NCBI GenBank assembly: GCA_000155695.1
Contig: DS990592.1
Span: 3,209,973 to 3,273,972 of the forward strand
Source of the DNA: Verrucomicrobiia bacterium DG1235
GTDB taxonomy: Bacteria; Verrucomicrobiota; Verrucomicrobiia; Opitutales; Opitutaceae
Length of the DNA: 64,000 nucleotides
Direction of reading: 5' to 3'
The translations under genes were made by a program, and so were the position numbers. The notes under the pieces are model-generated. The model searched no databases, was not told the DNA's origin, and was given only the letters and a program-made list of their open reading frames with translations. How positions within the stretch are numbered: the first letter of the stretch is position 1; each line of letters opens with the position of its first letter. Positions 43,445 through 50,754 of the stretch are shown piece after piece.

Positions 43445-43840
43445 CTAGTTGTCGCCGCTCAAAATTCGGTCGACGATCTCGGCCAGCACCGCAGGCTTAA
43501 ATGGCTTCGAAAGCGCCGGATACTCCTTCCCCGCAACCGTGAGACGAGTCTCCTTACCAGTCGTGTTCGACTTGCTAAGGAGCGAGGTAAGAAAAATCAC
43601 CTTGAGATCATGCATCGAATTCGTGGCGCGCAATTGCTTCACCGCTTCCGATCCATGCATGTCTGGCAAAAGCACATCGACGATCATAAGATCAGGCTTC
43701 TCTTTCAGTGCCATTTCGATCGCGAAACGACCCTCATAGCTCTCGCGAACCTCATAGCCTTTCGTTCCCAAAAAAGTGGATACGAGGCGGGCAGAAGCTT
43801 TGTCATCTTCGAGTAGGATAATTTTCTTGGAGTCGGGCAT
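43445..43840 (-). CDS. single-domain response regulator
   Basis: A 131-residue free-standing receiver. Acidic residues E11, D12 and D13, acceptor D55 (LMIVDVLLPD), the Thr/Ser of FLTS and the K of SKPFKP are all present, so it should be phosphorylatable. No output domain. Such CheY-like proteins act through a partner. The hybrid kinase at 3.7 kb or unseen kinases could feed it. A gap of 125 bp separates it from the McsA-like gene. Confidence 0.9.
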   Translation of the reverse strand: MPDSKKIILLEDDKASARLVSTFLGTKGYEVRESYEGRFAIEMALKEKPDLMIVDVLLPDMHGSEAVKQLRATNSMHDLKVIFLTSLLSKSNTTGKETRLTVAGKEYPALSKPFKPAVLAEIVDRILSGDN

Positions 43841-43965
43841 TTGGAAAAATTCGTTGCTAAATAGATCGTCGAATTTTCAGCAAAACAGACTGTTATTTTT
43901 CAAATTTGGCTAATCTCCGTCATGTGCGTGGCTTTTAACAACGCTTTGATGGATTGCCCGACGAG

Positions 43966-44451
43966 TTAAGTCTCAAGCGACTTTATCTGGTCGCGCACTA
44001 CCGCCGCCATCTCATACTCCTCGCGACTCACATACTCGTCCATGCGACGCTTCAAAGCCGCCAACTCCTCAGGAGAAATCTCGCGCTTCTTCCCGCTCGG
44101 AACCTTGCCCACATGCGTCCCGCCTTTGTGCAGCTTTCGAATCACCGAATCGAGCTTCACCTCAAAAGTCTCGTAGCATTGCGCGCAGCCGAGACGGCCA
44201 TGCTCCTTAAAATCAGCCGGTGTTAAACCGCAGCTCGGGCACGACACCTGCTTTCCCTTGGAAATGCTCGGCTGCTTCCCCCCATCTTCACTATCGATCA
44301 AATCCCAGGACTTTCCCTGCTTCAGATCGAGCGCCTTGGGGCAGTTTGCGCATAGCCCCATCTTTACCGCTTCGCCATCCACAACCTTGGTTACGTGGAT
44401 CGAAATCGGCGCTTGGCAATGGGAACATTTCTTTGGACGGGTTTCGCTCAT
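43966..44451 (-). CDS. McsA-like zinc-finger/UVR-domain protein
   Basis: A 161-residue protein with four CxxC motifs in two zinc ribbons (CSHC and CANC; CPSC and CAQC) and a C-terminal UVR helix pair (ALKRRMDEYVSREEYEMAAVVRDQI, about 134-158). The layout equals McsA, the activator of the protein-arginine kinase McsB that marks proteins for ClpCP in Firmicutes. Here no mcsB or clpC is adjacent. It may act in proteostasis or metal stress. Confidence 0.85.
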   Translation of the reverse strand: MSETRPKKCSHCQAPISIHVTKVVDGEAVKMGLCANCPKALDLKQGKSWDLIDSEDGGKQPSISKGKQVSCPSCGLTPADFKEHGRLGCAQCYETFEVKLDSVIRKLHKGGTHVGKVPSGKKREISPEELAALKRRMDEYVSREEYEMAAVVRDQIKSLET

Positions 44452-44589
44452 TTGGTCAATTAGGCCTTACCCTATACTTCGGCCCAAACCACGCCCACCC
44501 TCAGCAAAAATTCCGAAAATCCTCACAAACCCAAGCCGCGCCCCCTCCTCCGCTCGACAGCAACCACGCCCCTCCGCATAAACGCCCCT

Positions 44590-45036
44590 ATGTCAGAACA
44601 CATCGCTACACTCTCGTGGACCCGCGGCGAAACCGCATTCGACTACAAAAGCTACTCCCGCAACCACAGCTGGGACTTCGGCCAAGGCACCTTAATTACC
44701 GCCTCCGCCGCTACCGACTACCTCGGCGACGCCTCCTGCGTCGACCCTGAGCAAGCCTTCGTAGCCTCCCTCTCCAGCTGCCACATGCTCACCTTCCTCG
44801 CCATCTGCGCCATGAGCAAAATCACCGTCGAGAGCTACAACGACCGCTCCGTCGGCCACCTCGGCAAAAACGAAGCCGGCAAGCTCGTCATCACTCGCGT
44901 CGATCTCTACCCGAAAGTCGTTTTCGCCGAAGGCTCCGAACCCAGCCCCAAGATGCTCGAACGCCTCCACCACAAAGCCCACGAAGAGTGCTTCCTCGCC
45001 AACTCCGTCACCTGCGAAATCCTCACCCACCTCTAA
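44590..45036 (+). CDS. OsmC/Ohr family peroxiredoxin-like protein
   Basis: A 148-residue OsmC-fold protein. The two reactive cysteines are in SLSSCHMLTFL (about 64) and HEECFLANSV (about 138). The N-terminal strands with LSWTRGETAFDYKSYSR fit the YhfA/OsmC-like subgroup. Family members reduce organic hydroperoxides. The stand-alone gene starts with ATG. Confidence 0.88.
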   Translation: MSEHIATLSWTRGETAFDYKSYSRNHSWDFGQGTLITASAATDYLGDASCVDPEQAFVASLSSCHMLTFLAICAMSKITVESYNDRSVGHLGKNEAGKLVITRVDLYPKVVFAEGSEPSPKMLERLHHKAHEECFLANSVTCEILTHL

Positions 45037-45050
45037 CTGCTAGCCACCTT

Positions 45051-45078
45051 GTAGGGCTGCCGCTCGCGGCACGCCGCA
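45051..45078 (+). repeat. GTAGGG element variant
   Basis: GTAGGGCTGCCGCTCGCGGC followed by ACGCCGC. It contains the palindrome CCGC-TC-GCGG and sits 15 bp past the OsmC stop. Confidence 0.45.
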
Positions 45079-45108
45079 AGTCCCTTTTCCCAATCCACAC
45101 CACCCCCC

Positions 45109-45141
45109 AGTCACCACTCACTCCTCACTACTCACCACTCC
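45109..45141 (+). repeat. CACTCACCACT-type repeat, copy 2
   Basis: TCACCACTCACTCCTCACTA then CTCACCACTC, ending 10 bp before the ATG of the symporter. Confidence 0.7.
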
Positions 45142-45151
45142 ATCTCCCGCC

Positions 45152-46579
45152 ATGTCCTCCATCGTCTCCTTCCTCAACGACATCATCTGGTCCAACTGGC
45201 TCGTCGGACTCTGCCTCCTCGCCGGACTCTACTTCTCCCTCGCCACCCGCTTCCTCCAAGTCCGTCAAATCGGGGCCATGGTCCGCTACCTCTTCTCCGG
45301 CAAGGAATCAGAAAACGGCCTCTCCTCCTTCCAAGCCTTCGCCCTCGCCGTCTCCGGCCGCGTCGGCACCGGCAACATCGTCGGCGTCGCCACCGCCATC
45401 GCCATGGGCGGCCCCGGCGCCGTCTTCTGGATGTGGCTCATCGCCTTCCTCGGCGCCGGCTCCGCCTTCGCCGAAGCCACCCTCGCACAAATCTACAAAA
45501 AAGAAGTCGACGGCCAATACCGCGGCGGCCCCGCCTACTACATCGAAAAAGGACTCGGCATCAAATGGTACGCCATACTATTCGCCCTCTCCACCATCCT
45601 CGCCTGCGGCCTCCTCCTCCCCACCGTCCAGTCAAACTCCATCGGCTCCGCCATGGAAAACGCCTTCGGCCTCGACCCCCTCTACTCCGGCCTCGCCGTC
45701 GTCGCCCTGCTCGCCCTCATCATCTTCGGCGGCGTCCACCGCATCGGCCACGTCGCCCAGCTCGCCGTCCCCATCATGGCCGCCGGCTACATCCTCGTCG
45801 CCCTCGTAATCATCGGAGCAAACATCTCCGAAGTCCCCGCCACCTTCGCCACCATCTTCCGCTCCGCCTTCGGCCTCGAGCCCGCCCTCGGCGGCATCCT
45901 CGGCGCCGCCATCCAGTGGGGCGTCAAACGCGGCATCTACTCAAACGAAGCCGGACAAGGCACCGCCCCCATCGCAGCCGCCACCGCCGAAGTCAACCAC
46001 CCCGCCAAGCAAGGCCTCGTGCAAGCCTTCTCCGTCTACGTCGACACCTGGTTCGTCTGCACCGCCACCGCCCTCATGATCCTCATCACCGACTCCTACA
46101 ACATCTTCGGAGCCGACGGCGCCGCCCTCGTAGAACACCTCCCCGGCGCCGAAACCGGAGCCGCATTCACCCAAAACGCCGTCGACACCCTCCTCCCCGG
46201 CTTCGGCTCCGCCTTCGTCGCCATCGCCCTCCTCCTCTTCGCCTTCACCACCCTTCTCGCCTACTACTACTACACCGAGTCAAACCTCGTCTACCTCTTC
46301 AAATCCGGCCCCGCCCGCCGCCGCGCCACCCAAGTCGTGCGCATCCTCTTCCTCGCCCTCACCTTCTACGGCACCCTCAAGTCCGCCAAGCTCGCCTGGG
46401 CCATGGGCGACGTCGGAGTAGGCCTAATGGCCTGGATCAACCTCATCGCCATCATCCTCCTCAGCCCCACCGTCTTCCGCTGCCTCAAGGATTTCGAAAG
46501 CCAGCAAAAGCTCGGACAAGACCCCACCTTCGACCCCGAAAAAGCCAACATCCCCCAAGCCACCTTCTGGAAAAAGTAG
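45152..46579 (+). CDS. sodium:alanine symporter (AGCS family)
   Basis: A 475-residue inner-membrane Na+/amino-acid symporter with about 11 helices. Seen: the AGCS signatures AVSGRVGTGNIVGVATAI (about 66-83) and WGVKRGIYSNEAGQGTAP (about 266-283), the latter spanning the substrate region. Length and start are typical. It would bring alanine or glycine into the cell. Strongly biased toward C-ending codons. Confidence 0.94.
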   Translation: MSSIVSFLNDIIWSNWLVGLCLLAGLYFSLATRFLQVRQIGAMVRYLFSGKESENGLSSFQAFALAVSGRVGTGNIVGVATAIAMGGPGAVFWMWLIAFLGAGSAFAEATLAQIYKKEVDGQYRGGPAYYIEKGLGIKWYAILFALSTILACGLLLPTVQSNSIGSAMENAFGLDPLYSGLAVVALLALIIFGGVHRIGHVAQLAVPIMAAGYILVALVIIGANISEVPATFATIFRSAFGLEPALGGILGAAIQWGVKRGIYSNEAGQGTAPIAAATAEVNHPAKQGLVQAFSVYVDTWFVCTATALMILITDSYNIFGADGAALVEHLPGAETGAAFTQNAVDTLLPGFGSAFVAIALLLFAFTTLLAYYYYTESNLVYLFKSGPARRRATQVVRILFLALTFYGTLKSAKLAWAMGDVGVGLMAWINLIAIILLSPTVFRCLKDFESQQKLGQDPTFDPEKANIPQATFWKK

Positions 46580-46590
46580 CACCAAAATGG

Positions 46591-46700
46591 AAGGGCCGGC
46601 GCCAGCGCCACGCCGCAGACCCCTTTCCGTAAGCGTAGGCTTGTACCTCTCGACGGGCGTAGCTCGGAGAGCGAAGACTGTTGCTCCAGACCGTATCTCC
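46591..46700 (+). repeat. composite GTAGGG/CCAGACCG element
   Basis: It starts AAGGGCCGGCGCCAGCGCC and ends TTGCTCCAGACCG. GGCGCC palindromes lie in the first half. It fills the gap between two convergent genes. Confidence 0.45.
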
Positions 46701-46729
46701 CCTTCGCAACCCTCGCGAACCCGCTTCGC

Positions 46730-47011
46730 TCAGATATTCCAACGCGTCTTCGCCTTCGCGCTCGGCTTGTGGATCTTGAAAACCTTCGGATCATGCGCCC
46801 GATTCGCCTTCTCCGCAGTCTCCTCGTCCAGCTCCTTCAGCAGCTCCATGATTTCCACCAAGGCATGCGACTTCGGGATATCACGCGCATTGCTGTGGGC
46901 GTAGTGCCCCTCGCAATAGATATGAATCGCCTTGCCGATTGACTTCGCCGCATCGCGCACATGGTCATTTATATAGCCATCATCATTCGGTTCAAATCGA
47001 CCCTTTTCCAT
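46730..47011 (-). CDS. small protein of unknown function
   Basis: A 93-residue hydrophilic protein. Seen: an N-terminal FEPNDDGYINDHVRDAAK, a helix with HIYCEGHYAH, then a second helix (VEIMELLKELDEETAEKANR) and a basic tail. No known motif. It runs antisense-convergent to the symporter. The start was set at an ATG five codons inside the longer frame, before EKGRF. Lower confidence because it is short. Confidence 0.5.
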   Translation of the reverse strand: MEKGRFEPNDDGYINDHVRDAAKSIGKAIHIYCEGHYAHSNARDIPKSHALVEIMELLKELDEETAEKANRAHDPKVFKIHKPSAKAKTRWNI

Positions 47012-47117
47012 AGCACGGAAAAACAACTCTCATCCACTTCCCTGTAAACGCCAAACTCCCACCCCAACTCATCCTCTCACCCCCTCCCAACAACAACCAG
47101 AACCCAGCACCCCTGCC

Positions 47118-48827
47118 TTGAAATACCTCACTTCCAGCGCCCTCTCCTTTCTCCGCGGCGAGACCGAATCCCGACGCCGCAACCTCCGCCTGCTCCTCCG
47201 CTTCATCGTCACCATCGTTATCGTAGTGACCATCTTCAGCGTGCTCTTCCACGTCATCATGGCATGGGAAGGCCAGCAGCACTCCTGGCTCACCGGCTTC
47301 TACTGGTCCCTCACCGTCATGTCCACCCTCGGCTTCGGCGACATCACCTTCCACTCCGACCTCGGCCGCATCTTCAGCATCATCGTCCTGCTCACCGGAG
47401 TCGTCTTCCTCCTCGTACTCCTGCCCTTCACCCTCATCGAATTCTTCTACGCCCCCTGGGTCGAAAGCCGCGCCAAACGAGCCATTCGAGAACGCGTCAA
47501 TCCCGACCTAACCGGCCACGTCATTCTCCTTCACTACGACCCCGTCTCCGCAGCTCTCATCGAAAAACTCGAACGACACGGCCACGACTACGCCCTCCTC
47601 ACCGCCGAGCAGGAAGAGTGTATCCGCTTAACGGATATGGGCGTCAACGCCTTCTGGGGAGACCCCCGCCAAGCCGCCACCTTCGAACGCCTCCGTCTCG
47701 ATCACGCAGGCATGGTCGCCCTCACCGGCGGCGACTTCGAAAACTCCCGCCTCGCCTTCACCATACGATCATTCCGAGCAAACATACCCATTATCGCCGC
47801 CGCCGAGTCCAAATCCTCCAGCGATGTCATCCGCCTCTCCGGCGCCAACAAAACCTTCCAGCTCCCCTCCCTCGTCGGCGAAGCCCTCGCCCGCCGCTCA
47901 CACGGCGGCAAATCCATCACCCACGTCGTCGCCCACTTCGACGAGCTCCTCATCGCCGAAGCCGTCGCCAACTGCCCCGAACTCGAAGGCAAAACCCTCG
48001 CCCAAGCCAACCTCCGAGCCAACTCCGGCGTCAACGTCATCGGCCTATGGGAACGCGGCGAATTCCTCCTCGCCAGCCCCCGCTCCACCATCAACCCAAA
48101 TACCGTCCTCCTCCTCGCAGGCTCAGAAAAACAACTCGAAACCTTCGACCAACTCTACCGCAAGTCCGACGAAACCCAAGGTCTCATCATCGTCATCGGA
48201 GCCGGCCGCGTCGGAGCCGCCGTCTGCCACACCCTCGAAGCCGAAAAAGCCAACTACCGCGTCATCGACCGCGCCGCCCGAGTCCTCAAACCCTTCGGCG
48301 AAAAAGCCATCCAAGGCGACGCCTCCTCCTTCGAAATCCTCCAGCAAGCCGGCATCATCGACGCCCGCACCGTCGTCATCACCTCCCACGACGACGACCT
48401 CGAAGTCTACCTCACCATCTTCTGCCGCAAGCTACGTCCAGACCTCCAGATCATCTGCCGCGCCACCCATCCCGAAACCATCAGCGAGCTCCACCGCGCC
48501 GGCGCAGACATCGTCCTCTCCTACGCCTCCATGGGCGCCAACATCCTCTCAAACTACTTCAAGCACTCCGACGTCCTCATGGTCGCCGAAGGCCTCAACA
48601 TCTTCCAAACACCCGCCCCACCCGACCTCGTCGGCAAAACCCTACTCGAAGAAAACCTCGTTCTAAACACCGGCTGCAACGTCATCGCCATGAAAACCGA
48701 AGACGGCCTCCAAGCCCCCCCAAATCCCAACCTATCCATCCCCCAAGGCGCAGAGCTCATCCTCATCTCCGACGCCGACTCCGAAGCACGCTTCTTCGAC
48801 CGCTATACCCCCAAAAAAGCCACCTAA
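47118..48827 (+). CDS. potassium channel with two TrkA (RCK) modules
   Basis: A 569-residue protein. Two membrane helices (29-48 and 87-109) flank a pore loop with the K+ selectivity filter TLGFGD (70-75). Then two tandem RCK units (TrkA_N: LTGHVILLHY at about 130-139 and IIVIGAGRVGAA near 350), each followed by a TrkA_C half. The form is a ligand-gated K+ channel of MthK type with duplicated regulatory domains in one chain. The only start in frame is TTG at 47118, followed by KYLTSSALS; no upstream ATG exists. Confidence 0.88.
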   Translation: MKYLTSSALSFLRGETESRRRNLRLLLRFIVTIVIVVTIFSVLFHVIMAWEGQQHSWLTGFYWSLTVMSTLGFGDITFHSDLGRIFSIIVLLTGVVFLLVLLPFTLIEFFYAPWVESRAKRAIRERVNPDLTGHVILLHYDPVSAALIEKLERHGHDYALLTAEQEECIRLTDMGVNAFWGDPRQAATFERLRLDHAGMVALTGGDFENSRLAFTIRSFRANIPIIAAAESKSSSDVIRLSGANKTFQLPSLVGEALARRSHGGKSITHVVAHFDELLIAEAVANCPELEGKTLAQANLRANSGVNVIGLWERGEFLLASPRSTINPNTVLLLAGSEKQLETFDQLYRKSDETQGLIIVIGAGRVGAAVCHTLEAEKANYRVIDRAARVLKPFGEKAIQGDASSFEILQQAGIIDARTVVITSHDDDLEVYLTIFCRKLRPDLQIICRATHPETISELHRAGADIVLSYASMGANILSNYFKHSDVLMVAEGLNIFQTPAPPDLVGKTLLEENLVLNTGCNVIAMKTEDGLQAPPNPNLSIPQGAELILISDADSEARFFDRYTPKKAT

Positions 48828-48866
48828 CCAAATTCCAACTCGAAACCAAACACCCAATCCCCAAAA

Positions 48867-48893
48867 TCACCACTCACTCCTCACCACTCACCA
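48867..48893 (+). repeat. CACTCACCACT-type repeat, copy 3
   Basis: TCACCACTCACTCCTCACCA then CTCACCA, 14 bp before the ATG of the dehydrogenase. Confidence 0.7.
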
Positions 48894-48906
48894 GCCAAAT
48901 CCAAAC

Positions 48907-49782
48907 ATGAAAAACAAAACCATCTCTTTCATCGGCCTCGGACGCATGGGCGCCAACATGGCCCGCCATCTACAAGATTCTGGATACACCATCGCCAGCC
49001 TCTACGATATAAATTCCCAGACCACCGCCAGCCTCGCCCAAGAGCTCAAGTCTCAAGCCGCCGCCACACCCGCCGACGCCGTAGCCGCCGCAGACATTAT
49101 CTTCACCGTCATCCCCGACGACAAAGCCATGGACGAGCTCTACTCCCCCGAGCTCCTCGCCCACGCCAAAGGCCGCCTCTTCATCAACTGCGCCACCCTC
49201 TCCCCCGAAGCGCACCAGCGCGCCGCCGAAGCCGCCCGCGACGCCGGAGGAGACGCCCTCGAAGCCGCCATGGCATCCTCCATCCCACAAGCCCGCAACG
49301 GCACCCTCTACCTCATGATCGGTGGCCACGAGTCCACCTTCGACACCAACAAATCCCTCCTCGAAGACCTGTCATCAGATCTTCAATACATCGGTCCCAT
49401 CGGATCCGCCGCCAAGGTCAAAGCCCTCGTCAACATGGTCATGAACATCAACACCGCTGGACTCGCCGAAGGACTCGGGCTCGGCGACGCCCTCGGCATC
49501 GACCTCCAAATCCTCAAGAAAGTCTTCTCCAAAACCGGAGCCAACTCCCGCGTTCTCGAGACCGACGCCGACGACATGCTCACCCGAGACCACGACTGCT
49601 ACTTCTCCGCCGCCCACGCCGCCAAAGACTCCGGCATCGCCAACGCCCTCGCCGCCCAAGCCGGCATCGCCGTCCCCCTCTCCCAAGCCACCGCCGCCCA
49701 ATACCAAAAACTCATAGCCGCCAACAAAGGCGAACTCGACAAATCCGCCGTCGCCGAACTCACCTTCAAAGGCCGCCAATAG
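48907..49782 (+). CDS. beta-hydroxyacid dehydrogenase family oxidoreductase
   Basis: A 291-residue NAD(P)-dependent enzyme of the 3-hydroxyisobutyrate dehydrogenase family. Rossmann GLGRMG (10-15), a substrate-loop region near 120-127 and catalytic-type K172 in AKVKALVNMVMN. The C-terminal helical domain ends with KGELDKSAVAEL. It may reduce succinic semialdehyde or glyoxylate-type substrates (GLYR-like); substrate not resolved. Confidence 0.87.
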   Translation: MKNKTISFIGLGRMGANMARHLQDSGYTIASLYDINSQTTASLAQELKSQAAATPADAVAAADIIFTVIPDDKAMDELYSPELLAHAKGRLFINCATLSPEAHQRAAEAARDAGGDALEAAMASSIPQARNGTLYLMIGGHESTFDTNKSLLEDLSSDLQYIGPIGSAAKVKALVNMVMNINTAGLAEGLGLGDALGIDLQILKKVFSKTGANSRVLETDADDMLTRDHDCYFSAAHAAKDSGIANALAAQAGIAVPLSQATAAQYQKLIAANKGELDKSAVAELTFKGRQ

Positions 49783-49805
49783 TGCCGAACGGCCCTCCCT
49801 AAAAT

Positions 49806-49873
49806 TCACCACTCACCACCCACTACTCACCACTCACTACTCACTACTCACCACTCACCACTTCCCACTCACC
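49806..49873 (+). repeat. CACTCACCACT-type repeat, copy 4 (longest)
   Basis: About 68 bp of CACTCACC, CACTACT and CACTCACTACT units runs directly up to the ATG of the hydrolase at 49874, with no ribosome-binding site between. Confidence 0.75.
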
Positions 49874-50602
49874 ATGGATACATCCACTCTCCAAAACCAA
49901 GCCGGTCAACGCCTCGACGCCACCTATCACCCCGCCCCCAACACCGCCTACCTCGCCATTCTCGGCCACGGAGTCACCGGCAATAAAGACCGACCCCTCA
50001 TCAAAGGCGTCGCCGAAGAGCTCGCCCGCCTCGGCATCCCCGCCCTCCGCTTCTCCTTCGCCGGAAACGGCAAGTCCGGCGGACGCTTCCAAGACTGCAC
50101 CATCACCACCGAGACCAAAGACCTATCCGCCATTCTCGATCAAGTCGCCAGCCCCGACCGCCACATCATCTACATCGGCCACAGCATGGGCGGAGCCGTC
50201 GGCGCCCTCGTCGCCGCACAAGAGCCAAAACGTATCCAAACTCTGGTGTCGCTCGCCGGCATGGTCGATACCGCAGACTTCTTTCGCCGCGAATTCGGCG
50301 ATACCACTCCGGACTCCGGCTTCATGTGGGACGAGCCCACCTGCCCCCTCTCCCAGACCGCCTGGGACGACGCCACCCAAACCATCAACACCACTCTCCC
50401 CTCCGCCGCCAAAGTCACCCAACCCTGGCTCCTCATCCACGGCACCGAAGACGACGTCGTTCCACCCGCCGATAGCCACGCAGCCCTCAAAGCCGCTACC
50501 ACCAAGACCAAGCTCGTCGAATACCCCGGCAACGACCACAGCTTCTCAGAAAACTCCTATCCCAAAATCGCCCAAGCCATCGTCAACTTCATCGACGCCT
50601 AG
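49874..50602 (+). CDS. alpha/beta hydrolase
   Basis: A 242-residue serine hydrolase. Nucleophile S104 in GHSMGG, oxyanion-type GHG (31-33), acid in GTEDDVV (about 196-202) and His in GNDHSF. The RFSFAGNGKSGG loop is like that of short-chain acyl hydrolases. Substrate unknown. The gene starts at the end of the repeat array. Confidence 0.88.
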   Translation: MDTSTLQNQAGQRLDATYHPAPNTAYLAILGHGVTGNKDRPLIKGVAEELARLGIPALRFSFAGNGKSGGRFQDCTITTETKDLSAILDQVASPDRHIIYIGHSMGGAVGALVAAQEPKRIQTLVSLAGMVDTADFFRREFGDTTPDSGFMWDEPTCPLSQTAWDDATQTINTTLPSAAKVTQPWLLIHGTEDDVVPPADSHAALKAATTKTKLVEYPGNDHSFSENSYPKIAQAIVNFIDA

Positions 50603-50754
50603 CCGCAAACACCCGTCCACTCAGTTCCAAAATTATACCTCACTCAAATCCACCTTATGCATTCGTGAGAATAAGTCGAAATCCTAGCCGTCCGCGTTCC
50701 GACTAGCAATTAACACAAGGAAGCCTACCTTGGAGAAGCTCGCAAAGCTTCCCC

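Noticed and set aside
45433-48910. Long Arg/Pro-rich frames (399 and 548 codons) overlapping the symporter and the K+ channel
   Set aside because: Same-strand shifted frames caused by the strong C-ending codon bias. The composition is arginine and proline only.
49806-49873. CRISPR array
   Set aside because: The CACTCACC units are very short and contiguous, without unique spacers, and no cas gene is present.
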